Source: Mytilus edulis (taxonomy: Eukaryota > Mollusca > Bivalvia > Mytilida > Mytilidae). Taken from it: DNA of 64,000 nt. Every line of letters begins with the position of its first letter. The first letter of the stretch is position 1. The translations under genes were made by a program, and so were the position numbers. A model generated the notes under the pieces. That model had not been told where the DNA came from. It ran no database searches and saw only the letters and a program-made list of their open reading frames with translations. Location: the NCBI RefSeq assembly GCF_963676685.1, contig NC_092349.1, positions 80,798,604 to 80,862,603 on the forward strand, given 5' to 3'. Below, piece after piece: positions 1 through 12,414 of the stretch.

Positions 1-257
1 CATATTTTTTGGCACAATAAATGCAACTATAAAAAATACAAAACACATAAATAAATACAATAATAAACAAAATATTTTTAAAACAACAACACGCAAATTG
101 TAAGGCAACCCAGGTGCTTCGGATAAGTAATTGAGCAGTTCTGTTAAGGCCTTTTAAACAAGACAAAAGTAGAGCTGAAGATAACCCAGTGCTATGGATC
201 AGAAAACAGTTCATATTATATAATACAGTCTTCTGTTGAAATATATGATAAAGCGTA
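1..257. other. No gene seen
   Basis: AT-rich sequence with only short stop-bounded reading frames and no recognisable repeat or RNA feature. Confidence 0.5.
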
Positions 258-390
258 TAATACATGGCAAAATCCGTATCACATGCCGTATCACCCTCGA
301 CCAATATCATCCCTCGGGCCTAAAGGCCCTTGGGCTGATATTGATGTCTCGGGATGATACGACATTTGATACGGATTTTGCCATGTATTA
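258..390. mobile_element. 133-bp palindromic foldback element
   Basis: The two ends are perfect 24-bp inverted repeats (258-281 and 367-390, outermost bases TAATACATGGCAAAATCC). The inner part keeps imperfect symmetry around a GC-rich core with GGGCCTAAAGGCCC near 317-330. The size and full palindromy fit a small non-autonomous foldback or MITE-type element. A target-site duplication longer than TA is not evident. It contains no reading frame. Confidence 0.6.
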
Positions 391-876
391 TTCTCTATAT
401 ATTTGATAGTACGGTTGCCATAATCAGCGATATGCCGGTAACCATATATTTTCAGATATACAAGTGACAGCTAAATTGCCAGCGATCTGCGGCACATATA
501 TACATTTATATTGAGATTACTTATATACAATATGTATAAATCTAAATAATATTAAAGGCTGTGGCCAAATACTGCCAATTCGTTGTTGGGTTTAACAAGC
601 ATCTGGGATAACAGCCTTGGTGTTTATTCCTGAGGCAAAAAATCATCAAGTTTAATTCAGTTATATATAAATATACTAAATAAATAAATGATTTGGACAA
701 TACATTGAAGGTATAAAAAGTCATGAGAATTCCGAATGCAATTAGGTTATATCCGGGCACTCTGGTTCTAAACCTTGGTTCCATCTGGGTTTTCTGGTTC
801 TGAACCTTGGTTCTTTGGTTCGAAACCATGGTAACTGGTTCAACATCCGGGTTGTTTGGTTAAAGCAACCCAACTT
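391..876. other. No gene; short degenerate repeats near the right end
   Basis: No coding signal. From about 755 to 876 the sequence holds imperfect reiterations of a 'CCTTGGTTC' / 'ATCTGGGTT' motif, a small degenerate minisatellite adjoining the tandem duplication that follows. Confidence 0.4.
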
Positions 877-1800
877 CTTGGTTCCTTCTGGGTTCTATTC
901 TAGAATATTCTAATGTTCCCGTTGAACATAACAGAAGATAACCGCAAGTCTCCGAATAAAAAGGTAAAGTAGGTCAAAGACGCTAAAATTATTTTATAAC
1001 ATTAAACATTTTGGCATCGACGGTAAAGGAAGTTATATAAGGTATTTATCTTCTCATTTTAATTATTTTGATAAGGAATCTAGATAAAAATAAAGCATCG
1101 TATAGATTTTTAAAACAAACCGAAGTATAATACGTACAGTACATCGAACATCCTTTTATTTAATTCCGTCATTTTGTTTTCTTTTTTTTCCTTTACTCAT
1201 CCCTTATTTACGTAAATATGTCTAGACAGTGGCGGATCCAGAACTTTTCCGAAGGGGGACCCGCTCCAGTCATGCTTCAATGATTCCCTATATAATCAAC
1301 CAAATTTTTCCCACGAAGGCCTCCCCCCCTGGATCCGCCTCTTGGTTCCATCTGGGTTCTATTCTAGATCATTCTAATGTTCCCGTTGAAAATAACAGAA
1401 GATAACCGCAAGTCTCCGAATAAAAAGGTAAAGTAGGTCAAAGACGCTAAAATTATTTTATAACATTAAACATTTTAGCATCGACGGTAAAGGAAGCTAT
1501 AAGGTATTTATCTTCTCAATTTAATTATTTTGATAAGAAAACTAGATAAAAATACAGCATCGTATAGATTTTTAAAACAAACCGAAGTATACAGTACATC
1601 GAACATCCTTTTATTTAATTCAGTCATTTTGTTTTCTTTTTTTCTCCTTTAAAAAATCCCTTATTTACGTAAATATGTCTAGACAGTGGCGGATCCAGAA
1701 CTTTTCCTAAGGAGGGCCCGCTCCATTCATGCTTCAATGATTCCTATATAATCAACAAAATTTTTCCCACAAAGGCGGGGGGGGGGGGGGGGGGGGGTGG
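877..1800. repeat. 464-bp tandem duplication (two copies)
   Basis: Copy 1 starts at 877 and copy 2 at 1341, both with CTTGGTTCC(T/A)TCTGGG. Both run through the same 'AAGATAACCGCAAGTCTCCG' stretch and both end in a GGATCC-containing TIR-like segment (from 1227 and from 1684). Copies differ by scattered substitutions and small indels, and copy 2 ends in a long G tract (about 1778-1803). Confidence 0.75.
1227..1344. mobile_element. Small TIR element, GGATCC-ended family (copy 1)
   Basis: The left end CAGTGGCGGATCCAG and right end CTGGATCCGCCTCTTG are imperfect inverted repeats of each other. They match the ends of the better-preserved copies at 22210-22342 and 45966-46111, which have 5-bp target duplications. 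No target duplication could be assigned here. Confidence 0.5.
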
Positions 1801-1810
1801 GGGTGGCGCC
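1684..1810. mobile_element. Small TIR element, GGATCC-ended family (copy 2)
   Basis: Starts with CAGTGGCGGATCCAGAAC as at 1227 and runs into a G homopolymer. It was carried along by the 464-bp tandem duplication rather than inserted independently. The right end is unclear. Confidence 0.4.
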
Positions 1811-2445
1811 TATGCTAGGAGTTTTAAAACCACCCAATTAGGACATGATGTTTATATGGCTAACGGTATGTGCATCTAACCACTTGACCAGTTGACGACT
1901 TGCATATATATTTGATTGCACATTTATTATCAAGTTCGACTGAATTTTTTTTAATGGCTTTTTAATAATGTCAGATTTGAAAGAAATACATGTGATGTAT
2001 ATGTAAGAAATCTTTTTGTTCAAAACAGAATGTTAAAAGACATATAAAGGAAAGTTATGATCAATAAGTTGGTAAGCTTTCATTAGTTGGAAGAAAAGTC
2101 ATAAAATATAATAAAATATATAATAATGTACAATAAATTTGTCAAATTTGATACTCATTCAGTCGTTGTGAAGGGCATGCATATAATCATTCGACCAAAA
2201 AAAAGAAATCAAGATTAAGATTGAATATTTTTATAATAAAATTATATGTACATGTGTTAATGACAGTGCTAGTGGGATGTGTATCACCAGCACAATAGTA
2301 AGAACTTCTGTGTTAGCGCCATGATTTAGGAATATGAAGAGTTACACGTACTAGTCCGTCTGTCCCGAACGTCCCATACAAACGCGTTCCGCACTTCTTA
2401 CTTTAGTTTCCCTCAACCAAATACTACAAAACTTATACACAATAT
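1811..2445. other. No gene seen
   Basis: Non-coding AT-rich sequence with short frames only; no repeat recognised with confidence. Confidence 0.45.
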
Positions 2446-2449
2446 ATAA

Positions 2450-3065
2450 AAGAAGCTGGTGCATGAGTGCCAATAAGAACTCTCCACAAGAGACTAAATG
2501 ACACAGAAATTAACAATTATAAAATGTAGCCTAGGTCACCACACGGTCTTCAACAATGAGCAAGGTTCATACCGCAAGGTCAGCTATTAATGCACCGACA
2601 TGACAATGTAAAACAATTCAAACGAGAAAACAAACGGTCTAATTCATGTACAAAAAAATAAACGAAAAACAAGATAGGCACGTGCATATAAAATGAGGCG
2701 CGGTTAAAATTGTTAGAGGGATCCCAACCCTCCCCTTATGTGGCATGAGTGCCAATGAGAACTCTCCACAAAATACCAGATGACACAAACACTAGCAACT
2801 ATAGGTCATATACAGATTTCAACAGTGAGCAAAGTCAATACCGCATATAGTCAGCAATAAAAGGCACTGAAATGACATTGTAAAACAATAATCAAACGAG
2901 AAAATAAACAAACAAATTTATGTACAAAAAATGAACGAAAAACAAGTATGTAACACATAAAAAACGACATTCATTGGATTACAGGCTCTTGACTTAACAC
3001 AAGCACATACATACCGAATAAGGAGGGGTTGAACATGTAAGCGGGATCCCCACCTCAACACAAAA
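2450..3065 (+). repeat. Interspersed repeat family A, two copies head to tail
   Basis: Two successive degenerate copies (about 2450-2740 and 2741-3065). The family signature is 'ATGAGTGCCAATGAGAACTC', followed by 'TTCAACAATGAGCAAAG', 'ACGAGAAAATAAACAAAC' and 'GGATCCC(C)A(A)CC'. The same ordered blocks recur in this window on both strands, as in 19612-20135 and 55515-56090. No open frame of its own. It is SINE-like or MITE-like in size; its class is not decided here. Confidence 0.7.
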
Positions 3066-3955
3066 TCAAATTTGAAATTTTTAAGTGTCACTTTTACCGT
3101 TCAAGAGTTATCATTTCCCTTTAAAAAATATAAGAAGTGCTGACTCTTTCGTTTCCTTTCTCTTAAATAAGTCTGACTCAATCAAATGTAAGGAACCTTA
3201 TACGCGATTCACATTACCCCATAACACAGATCTATGAAGCTCAATATTGGGTCCCGATGGCGTCACTGTTTATGATTTTTTTAGATGTAAAAAGTTGTGG
3301 TACGAGTACCAATGATACAAATGTCAACCCGGAGCCTTGAGATAGGAAAACTGCTAATCTAGTGTTTCCGTTCTTTAACTTTAATTTGCCTCAGCCAAAT
3401 GTTTTGAAACTTATTCGCAATGCTTATGGTCACATTTTTAGTACGGTCAAAACTACGCGAATCCTGCATCTATATGTGGACGTTTACTATTTTTTTTCAC
3501 AAGCAGGGGCATCTGTGATTAATATATATATTCTACATTTATTTCAGTAATCAGCTTATTTACTTCCATTGAATTCTTTTTTAAATAGACTTAACTTGCA
3601 CATTCTTTTTCAGGATCTCGGTGCAGTTTGGTAACAGACAGTGATATTTCAAGTTAAATGTGACCAACTTAACAAAGTGTTTCACTAGATTGAGCTCTCT
3701 GTCTTAGTGTACTTTAATGGTTCTTAGCATTGAGTTCAGTTTATTGATATGCGTATACCTACTGTGTGAATTTTTATGATGTAAAAGCAGACATTCCACA
3801 CCTACATGTCCATGAAATGAAATCTAAGGTAAAATGATTGAAACATTTTGCATTATCTATCACAACTGGCAGCACACGATGCTACTGAAGCAGTAAATTT
3901 TCTTACTTGATATTCACGGAAATTAAAGGATTTAGTTTCATCTGAACCAAACATT
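3066..3955. other. No gene; a short family-A fragment
   Basis: Apart from a family-A scrap near 3285-3345 ('GTGGTACGAGTACCAATGA') nothing is recognised. The frame at 3362-3550 has no family resemblance. Confidence 0.4.
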
Positions 3956-3957
3956 CT

Positions 3958-4345
3958 TAAAAATTGAGAATGGAAATGTGGAATGTGTAAAAGAGACAGT
4001 AACAATGTCAAAAGAGCAGAAAGCAGTCAAAGGCCACTTATGAGTCCTCATAGCTAACTATGCGGTGTGGACTTTGCTCATTGTTGAAGGCCGTACGGTG
4101 ACCTATAGTTGTTAATGTCTGTGTCATTTTGGTCTTTTATGGATAGTTGTTTCATTGGCAACCATACCACATCTTCTTTTTTATATCTTCAACAAAGCGA
4201 GAAAATCCCTCGACCAGAGGCGGGCTTCGGATGGCCCTTAACAAAATGTATACCAGTTCAAACTCCAAATTATAAAATAAACTTACCATTAAAAAACATA
4301 CAAGACTAACAAAAACCAGAGACTCCTGACTTGACGTCAAGGTAA
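3958..4345. repeat. Mosaic of repeat families A and B
   Basis: Family-B start ('AAAATTGAGAATGGAAATG') at about 3960-4030, then a minus-strand family-A piece (about 4020-4180, GCTCATTGTTGAAGGCCGTA), then the downstream part of family B (about 4195-4345, 'AGCGAGAAAATCCC...'). The order suggests a family-A insertion inside a family-B copy. Confidence 0.55.
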
Positions 4346-5735
4346 TCATACCAAGAGACACATCCAATATGCAAATGTCAAGAGTCATAGTCTGGTCTAG
4401 AGATCCTTGTAAAAAAAACCAAAGCGGATTTTGATAAAAGGGTCATGGTGGTACACAAAACTAACAATATATCTTATGTATCTAATATATCTTAGAAGAT
4501 GTGGTACGAGTGCCAATCATGCAGTTAATTCTCCATTTAATTCAAACAAAATATACAAGTTTTACATTGAGGGCAAAGGTCAAGCTTACATGAAGTTTCT
4601 CGTGTCAATAGACTCATCATCTTATGACAATACATCTACATGCCACATATTCAGAAGCAAGGTCAATTGAAAATTATATTTTGAGGTCAAGGTAATATAC
4701 CGAGGAACACACTGCAACATGATGACACACATGCATATGCATACATGTAGGTAAGGAGTCAAAAAGTCAAAGTCTGATCAAATGTTCCATGTAAAAAATA
4801 CACAGAGCAGTCTTGCACGAAAGCTCATCATGGTACACGTAACAATGTCTTATGTCATGATTCACTACACATGCAAAATATAGAAAACCTAGCGCAGAGA
4901 CAGAAACACAAGACATATAACTAAACTCAATTGAATGGAACTTGTATTGCAGGTCACTACAATTGCCTTCAACAAAGAATATAAACTCTCGCAACAATTT
5001 ATTATTATACAATGCAAAGTTAACCCCGTCTTTTACTAAAGTTTGAGCAGGATTCTTTGCAACGATCATCTTAACACATATAATTGAGAATCGAGTCGTG
5101 CAGTTATGTCAAGAAATTAAAACGGTAAGATTAGACTATAAAACAGTAAAAACTAGCCTAAGGGTTTACCATTAATTTTTAACCCAACCATATGATAGTA
5201 CTATGGTAAACTTATGGAAACACATGATACAGTCATGAAATTGAATATTTGAAATAGTATGACCAGAAAAATACAAGACAGAGTTGTAAACTAAAGAAAC
5301 TAATGATACATATCGAATTTTTAATCCCAATGTACAAATTAGGAACCGTAGTTTTCATTCAATTTATTTATCTAAAATGTACGCTTGGGTTAAACAATGG
5401 AAATTAACACTGTATATTTATATAAACGATCAATCTTGTAAAGGATAAATAAATGACCACATCTGCGGTTAGAGGGGAAGAGTTGTTTAAAGGACACGGT
5501 TATATTGTATTTTACAAGCGTATTAATGTTTATGTTTCACAAACACCAACGGTACATATATATAAATTTCACATTTGATATTTAACTGTTATACAATAAG
5601 ATTTTATATGTGGTTTACAATTGATAATTTCATTTGAATATATATTGAAATACTGATGAAGATGTTATATGCTTTCGTGCAATTGTTACATCTTTATTCA
5701 CTATAAACCAAATGACGTTATATGTAAAAAAAAAA
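4346..5735. other. No gene; diverged direct repeats
   Basis: Two related stretches (about 4330-4470 and 4685-4850) share 'GAGGTCAAGGTAAT' or close variants, 'CATGCATATG'-like and 'CATGGTACAC' blocks. They resemble loosely the 146-bp unit at 52 kb. The rest is featureless. Confidence 0.35.
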
Positions 5736-5737
5736 AA

Positions 5738-6110
5738 CTATAGGTCACCATACGGCCTTCATCAATGAGCAAAATTCATACAGTAAGCTTAATATGTCGC
5801 TAATGTGACAAATCGTTTAATCTTTCAGATGAGAAAACCAACAACTTAATTTATGTATTTAAAGCACAAACGAAACACCAACTCGATAACAACCAACGAC
5901 AACAACAGAATAACAGGTTCCTGACTTGGAACAGGCATTTGAAGCATGTGGCGCTGTTAACCATGTTTGAGAGTAACCAGTCGTTGCCTAACCTGGGACA
6001 ATGGTGTAACAGGTCAACATAATGGCATACCGTACAAAATATCAGGTTTGACCCATTAAAAAACTCACTCACTAAAACTAGCAAAAAGACTTGTAATCTC
6101 AAATACATAA
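5738..6110 (+). repeat. Interspersed repeat family A copy
   Basis: Begins after an A tract with 'ACTATAGGTCACCATACGGC', 'TTCATCAATGAGCAAAATTC' and continues through 'GAGAAAACCAACAACTTAAT'. It ends near the 'GACCCATTAAAAAACTCACT' block. Truncated at its 5' side. Confidence 0.65.
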
Positions 6111-6184
6111 ATTTTATATAAGTTGTAATTGGCTTTGAACTAGCTGTGCGATTACTCTTAGATCTTTACTTGGTTTCTTTTTTT

Positions 6185-6545
6185 TTTTTTTTTTTGTTGT
6201 GGGATGTATAGATACGCTGCCATGTCTGGTCTGGGTTAAGCCGTTTTCGGCAGATTTTTAAAGTTTGTTCTTTTGCTGGTACAACACTGTGCCTGTCTCA
6301 ATTTAGTAGTCTGACATATTTGTTTTTTCGTAAATTGTTTTGTTATACATTAGGCCATTAGTTTTCTCAAATGAATTGTTTCATATTTTTCATGTCCGGG
6401 TCTTTTATAGCCAACTGCACGGTCCGGTGTTTTTTTCATTGTAGAAGGCCGTACTGTTGCATATAACTCCTTACAACAACTTCATTTGCACTTTGTTGGA
6501 TAGTTGTCAAATTGCACTCAGCATGCTGTATCTCCTTATTTTTAT
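6185..6545 (-). repeat. Interspersed repeat family A copy, minus orientation
   Basis: Reverse complement of the family: 'TTGTTGTGGGATGTATAGAT', then 'CATTGTAGAAGGCCGTACTG'. Flanked on the left by a 19-bp T tract. Confidence 0.6.
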
Positions 6546-6549
6546 AAAG

Positions 6550-7495
6550 ATACTGAGTATGGATCCAAGTGACGGAAAGCTAGTTCAACACCAAATACAT
6601 CACGTTTTTCGTTTAATGAATGTAGTGTTAAGATATCATATACAGTATTAGAAAATTATGACCGTGTAATGCCAAAGTCACAGAATGTTGGACCGCATTG
6701 TTCATAACTATATAACAATACATATTCAGTATTAGTTTGTTTATTTATGACAACATCAATGTAAGTACCGATAAAACAATATTGAAGGATGTTTTTTATA
6801 GTCTGCGTTGAATCTACTAGTTTTTAAGCAGGGACCGTGGATCATCAACGCAGTCTTCGATCGATATTTCTATAAATTATTAACTTTCATCAAAGATACC
6901 AGACTTACAGTTTGGTATGGCAGAATTAAAGTAGAATAAAAGTAAGGAAATTTCTCACTTTCGGTTTAATTCCGGTTTATACTTTTGTATAATGTGTTCT
7001 TCCTTTGCAATTTTGAAAGCTTCAATGTCAATAAATATTCTTTTTTTTAAACCTTAATTTTCAAAATAAAATCTTAACACATCGGTCAAAATGTTCGTAC
7101 GAACAAGTCTATTTAACAAATATTTTTATTAACTATATCCTTTTATAGGTATGCTAGTACATCGACTAGATACTAGTATTTTCAGTGTTTTACAGGGCTA
7201 AAAAATTTAAACCGGATTGTCCTTAGTAATTTACTTAACAGGTTGGTCGTCATGTAACCCAATATAACAAATTATGTAATTAACAATCCATTTTTGGTTC
7301 ACCTTTTCAAATAAAGGATGAAGAGGCGAACCAAAATTAAAATACATAAGGTAGAAAAAGAGGGAGATGTTTTGGATGCACCAGCTGCGTACTTTTTGAA
7401 CTTGATGAACTCAATAAAAAGAGAAAAAATAAACAGGCTTATCATATTTTATGCACCCCATATTATAAATTAAACGAAAACTGCTGCTGGCGGAC
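6550..7495. other. No gene seen
   Basis: AT-rich non-coding sequence; the short frame at 6457-6651 overlaps repeat-family DNA and has no family resemblance. Confidence 0.4.
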
Positions 7496-7499
7496 TGTT

Positions 7500-10302
7500 A
7501 TATTCCGTGGGTTTCCGTATACATGGAAGACAGGAAGTGTACCCAAATTCCTTTTAGTCACGTTTGTATCTACCTATTACTAAATGTCTATTAGAAAGAT
7601 TGATATATCGAAGATGACATTATTCTGGGAAATCCTTCTGATACAACCTTCATATACACAGTGTCTATGACTTACATGAATTTTATGGACATTGAAAGTC
7701 CAGGGGGGTCACACCCTCATTTAAGCGGTCTCAGGTAGATTTTCACTATAAATTTTGAATATCCAAGTGGCACTTTGGGCGCTCCGTATACATGGAAGAC
7801 AGGAAGTGTACCCAAATTCCTTTTAGTCACGTTTGTATCTACCTATTACTAAATGTCTATTAGAAAGATTGATATATCGAAGATGACATTATTCTGGGAA
7901 ATCCTTCTGATACAACCTTTATATACACAGTGTCTATGACTTACATGAATGTTATGGACATTGAAAGTCCAGGGGGGGTCACACCCTCATTTAAGCGGTC
8001 TCAGGTAGATTTTCACTATAAATTTTGAATATCCAAGTGGCACTTTGGGCGCTCCGTATACATGGAAGACAGGAAGTGTACCCAAATTCCTTTAAGTCAC
8101 GTTGTATCTACCTATTAACTAAATGTTTGCGTAATATTAGAAAGATTGAGAGATCAGGGGGCTCTCACCATTGTCCTGTGCTCTTTTGTCCTAAAATTTT
8201 GACAATTTTTAGCTAAACAGTGACAAGTTAAGCCCTCCGTAGATATCGAAGATGACATTTTTATGGGAAATCCTTCTGATACAACCTTTATTTACACAGA
8301 GTCTATGATTTACATGAATTGTATGGACATTGAAAGTCCAGGGGGTCTCATCCTCATTTAAGCGGTCTCAGGTAGATTTTGACTATACATTTTGAATATC
8401 CAACTGGCACTTTGGGCGCTCCGTATACATGGAAGACAGGAAGTGTACCCAAATTCCTTTAAGTCACGTTTGTATCTACATATTAACTAAATGTCTGCGT
8501 AATATTAGAAAGATTGAGAGATCAGGGGGCTCTCACCATTGCCCTGTGCTCTTTGTTCTAAAATTTTGACAATTTTTAGCTAAACAGTGAAAATTTAAGC
8601 CCTCCGTAGATATCGAAGATGACATTATTCTGGGAAATCCTTCTGATACAACCTTTATATACACAGAGTCTATGATTTACATGAATTGTATGGACATTGA
8701 AAGTCCAGGGGCTCTCACCATTGCCCTGTGCCATTTGTCTTGAAATTTTGACAATTGTTAACTGAAAAGTGACAATCTAATCCCTCTGTAGATATCGAAG
8801 ATGACATTATTCTCGGAAATTCTTTTGATACAACCTTTATATATACAGAGTCTATGATTGAGTTGAATTTTATGTACTTGCAAGACCAGGGGGTCCCACA
8901 CTCATTTAAGGGGTCTCAGGTAGGTTTTCACTATATAATTTGAATATCCAACTGTAAACATGGAAGACAGGAAGTGTACCCAACTTCCTTTTAGTCACGT
9001 TTGTATCTACCTATTATCTTAATGTCTGCATAATATTAGAAAGATTGAGAGATCAGGTGGCTCTTTCCATTGCCCTGTGTCCTCTGTCCTAAAATTTTGA
9101 CAATTTTTATTTGAAAAGTGACAATCTAAGCCCTCCGTAGATATCGAAGATGAGATTATTCTAAGAAATCTTTTTTATACAACCTTTATATATACAGAGT
9201 CTATAATTTAATTGAATTTTATGAACTTTGAAAGACCAGCGGCGTTTAACACTCATTTTAAAAGTGGTCTCAGGTAGGTTTTCACTATGTAATTTGAATA
9301 TCCAACTGGCACTTTGGGCGCTCCAAAAATAGGGAAGACAGGAAGTGTATCCAAATTCCCTTTAGTCACGTTGGTATCTACCTATTATCTAAATGTCTGC
9401 ATAATATTAGAAAGATTGAGAGAGCAGGGGGCTCTCACCATTGAACTGTGCCCTTTATCCTGAAATTGTAACAATTTCTAACTGAAAAGTGACAATCTAA
9501 GCCCTCCGTAGATACTGAAGATGTCTTGACATTATTTTCGGAAATCCTTATGATACAACCTTTATTTATACAAAGTCTATGATTGAGTTGAATTTTATGG
9601 ACTTTGAAAGATCAGAGGGGTTCCACCCTCATTTAAGCGGTCTCGGATAGGTTTTCACTATATAATTTAAATATCCAACTGGCACGTTGGGCGCTCCGTA
9701 TACATGGAAGACAGGAAGTGTACCCAAATTCCTTTTAGTCACATTTGTATCCATCTATTATCTAAATGTCTGCATAGTATTAGAAAGATTGAGAGATCAG
9801 GGGGCTCTTTCCCATGCCCTGTGCTCTTTTTCCTAAAATTTTGACTATTTTTATCTGAAAAGTGACAATCTCAGCCCTCCGTAGATATCGAAGATGACAT
9901 TATGTCGGGACTTCTTTTTGATAAAACCTTTATATATACAGAGTCTATTATTTAATTGAATTTTATGAACTTTAAAAGACCAGGGGGGTTTCACTATCAT
10001 TTAAGCGGTCTCATGTAGGTTTTCACTATATAATTTGAATAATTAACTGGCACTTTGGGCGCTCCGAAAACATGGAAGACAGGAAGTGTACCCAAATTCC
10101 TTTTATTCACGTTGGTATCTACCTATCATCTAAATGTCTGAATAATATTAGAAAGATTGAGAAATCGGGGGCTCTCACCATTGTCCTGTGCCCTTTGTCC
10201 TGAAATTGTGACAATTTCTAACTGAAAAGTGACAATCTAAGACCTCAGTAGATATCGAAGATAACGTTATTTTCGGAAATCCTTTTGATATAATCGTTAT
10301 AT
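7500..10302. repeat. Degenerate tandem array, spacing about 270 and 370 bp
   Basis: The landmark 'GGAAGACAGGAAGTGTACCC' (or close variant) recurs near 7525, 7793, 8062, 8429, 8957, 9330, 9703 and 10072. Each is followed by 'AAATTCCTTTTAGTCACGTT'-like sequence and 'GATATCGAAGATGACATTAT'. Early units are about 268 bp, later ones about 370 bp because they add a 'CAGGGGGCTCTCACCATTG' block; the 8429-8957 interval is a compound unit. The array resumes for one partial unit at 11295-11390 after the LINE. No coding potential. Confidence 0.8.
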
Positions 10303-11238
10303 ATACTTTCTCACTGCCCTTCTATGCCATTGGCGTGTAGGGCAGTAACAAAGGTTTTCCACTTTTGTCGGTCGTTGGCGGTTTTCTGTATTGTGCCCCA
10401 TGTCTGTTGGTATTTATTAGCCTCTGCCTCTACAGTTCTTCTCCATGTCATTTTAGGGTCTTCCTCTCTTTCTTTTACCTTCTGGGGTCCAGTGGAGTGC
10501 TGTCTTTGTGATATCCTCCTGGTCTTTCCGTAGGACATGCCCAATCCACCTCTAGCGTCTTCTCATTGTTGTTGTGGCTATATCATGTTGTTGGCATCTG
10601 ATGAAAAGGTCCTCGTTTGAAATTTTATGTTGCCAAAAGATTCGCAGAATCCTTCTCAGTCTTTATGTATGGAATACATACAACTTGTTTTGGTCTTGTT
10701 CTGTCATCTTCCAACATTCTGAACCATCCAAAAGTACAGACAAGACACAGCTGCTGTAAAGTTTGAGTTTGGTCAAGATGGTATATTGACCAGATCTCCA
10801 TACAGCCTGCAAGTTGTAAAGAGCTGACCTTGCCTTTGATAGTCTCCTTTTGATGTCACATTCTGCGCCGCCATAGGTAGTGACAGTGCTGCCAAGGTTT
10901 GTGAAGGTATCAACATGTGGTAATGCTTTTCCATCCAGCAATACTGACCCTGGGTTGTTTACATTAAGTGTCATGACTTCAGTTTTCTTTACGTTGGTTT
11001 TCAGCCCCATCTGTCCTGAATATTTTTCTAGCTCTGAGGTCTTATCTTGAATATGTTGGTGTGTGTGAGACATTAATGTTAAGTCATCAGCAAAATCTAG
11101 GTCTTCCAAAGTGGTGAAAGTGCCCCATCTTATGCCTCTTGGTGTATTAGCTGTTGTTTGTCTCATTATCCAGTCAATGACTATTATGAAGAATGTCGAT
11201 GACATGACACACCCTTGTCTTACTCCTGATTTTACTTA
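10303..11238 (-). pseudogene. 5'-truncated non-LTR retrotransposon (LINE) reverse transcriptase, broken
   Basis: Read on the minus strand, the fragment starts at the RT region with SGVRQGC near 11230, then a long frame (to 10663) with the catalytic LDFADDLTLM. It continues through NVKKTEVM and a conserved C-terminal tail that ends in [14 protein letters not shown] sequence near 10440-10480. The frame has two in-frame stops (near 10663 and 10555) and a shift near 10470, so it is dead. The N-terminal endonuclease and most of RT are missing, as expected for 5' truncation by target-primed reverse transcription. It interrupts the surrounding tandem array. The clade (RTE-, CR1- or R1-like) cannot be fixed by eye. 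Confidence 0.8.
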
Positions 11239-11294
11239 GAAGTATATATCACTGTATCCAACCCTGCACCGAAATCTCTTTTAGAATGCTTTTA

Positions 11295-11390
11295 TGAGAT
11301 TAATAAGTCTATATATTTGTAACATTGAAAGAACAGGGAGGTCTGACCGTCATTTAAGCGGTCTAAGGTAGGTTTTCACTAAATAGTTTT
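11295..11390. repeat. Partial unit of the 7.5-10.3 kb array
   Basis: 'CATTTAAGCGGTCTAAGGTA' and 'GGTTTTCACTA' match the array units left of the LINE. This shows the LINE landed inside the array. Confidence 0.65.
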
Positions 11391-11420
11391 GTTTTTGGGA
11401 CTTTCCATATTTATTTCTAT

Positions 11421-11715
11421 TTAGGCAGCAACCATTTGATTTTCTGGGGGGGCTATGGTTTTTTTTGGAAAAAAAAGTTTGTTTCCAGTTTTTGGAGAAA
11501 AAAATAATTTGTTTTTGATTCTGAGAAAAAAAAATTGTTTGTTTCACCCTCAGCTGCCACTATATGTAATGCTAAAATTGAAAGAAAAAAATAGTTTTCG
11601 ACTTGTCGCGAAAAAATAGATTGCTTTTCGCCGCAGGCGAAAAAAAAAGTTTGTACAGAAAAAATAACCATAGCCCCCCCCCCCCCCCCAGAAAATCAAA
11701 TGGTTGCTGCCTTAT
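11421..11715. mobile_element. About 295-bp foldback/MITE element with ~45-bp inverted ends
   Basis: The left end 'AGGCAGCAACCATTTGATTT' followed by a G run and CTATGG is mirrored on the right by CCATAG, a C run and 'AAATCAAATGGTTGCTGCCT'. The middle is A/T-rich, with repeated 'GAAAAAAAAGTTTGTTT'-like motifs. Frames across it are low-complexity artefacts. Confidence 0.7.
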
Positions 11716-11857
11716 AGTTCTATATGTTTCTAGAGTGATCGATGTTTGATTTTGTTTTAAGAAATATTAGATATTTAATAACATTTTGGCATCGTTCTAT
11801 TGATAAAAAACCTATATATATATATATATCATCAAGACAAATATGCAACATACTTAA

Positions 11858-12175
11858 TAAAATTGAGAAAGGAAATGTGGAATGTGTCAAAGCGACAACA
11901 ACCCGACCATAGAGCAGACAACAGCCGAAGGCCACCAATGGGTCTTCAATGTAGCGAGAATTCCCGCACCCGTAGGTGTCCTTCAGCTAGCCCCTAAAAA
12001 TATGCATACTAGTACAGTGATAATGGAAGTCATACTAAACTCCGAATTATACACAAGAAACTAAAATTAAAAATCAAACAAGACGAATAAAGGCCAGAGG
12101 CTCCTGACTTGGGACAGGCGTAAAATTGCAGCGGGGTTAAACATGTTTATGAGATCTCAACCCTCCTCCTATACC
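11858..12175 (+). repeat. Interspersed repeat family B copy
   Basis: Blocks in order: 'AAATTGAGAAAGGAAATGTG', 'CAACCCGACCATAGAGCAGA', 'CACCAATGGGTCTTCAATG', 'GGTGTCCTTCAGCTAGCCCC' and 'GGCTCCTGACTTGGGACAGG'. The same order is seen at 13637-13925 and 62055-62335. Confidence 0.75.
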
Positions 12176-12380
12176 TCTAGCCAATGTAGAAAACTAAACG
12201 CATAACAATATACATTATGCATTGATAAAGGTTTATATTCAAGTACAACGAGAGTTTGAGACAACTTGATGGGGTCATAACACGATTTCCTATGTATCTT
12301 TTCGCTCCTTTCAACTATAAAAATCATGCTTTTAATGTTTTCAAATATTATATTTTTTAATGATTTTCTAATAAATTTGA

Positions 12381-12414
12381 ATATCCAACCGACTGCTAGC
12401 AGCCGGTTGGATAT
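12381..12414. promoter_or_regulatory. 34-bp near-perfect palindrome upstream of the methyltransferase gene
   Basis: The arms are ATATCCAACCG(A)CTGC and GCAG(C)CGGTTGGATAT around a central TA, with one mismatch. The half motif CCGGCTGC recurs about 30 bp downstream (near 12440) among short ATAACGAATAACGAA repeats. It lies about 195 bp before the proposed start. It could be a protein-binding site, a cruciform or a small repeat remnant; function is not shown by the sequence. Confidence 0.45.

Noticed and set aside
11350-11671. Phe/Lys-rich minus-strand frames
   Set aside because: Low-complexity interior of the foldback element 11421-11715.
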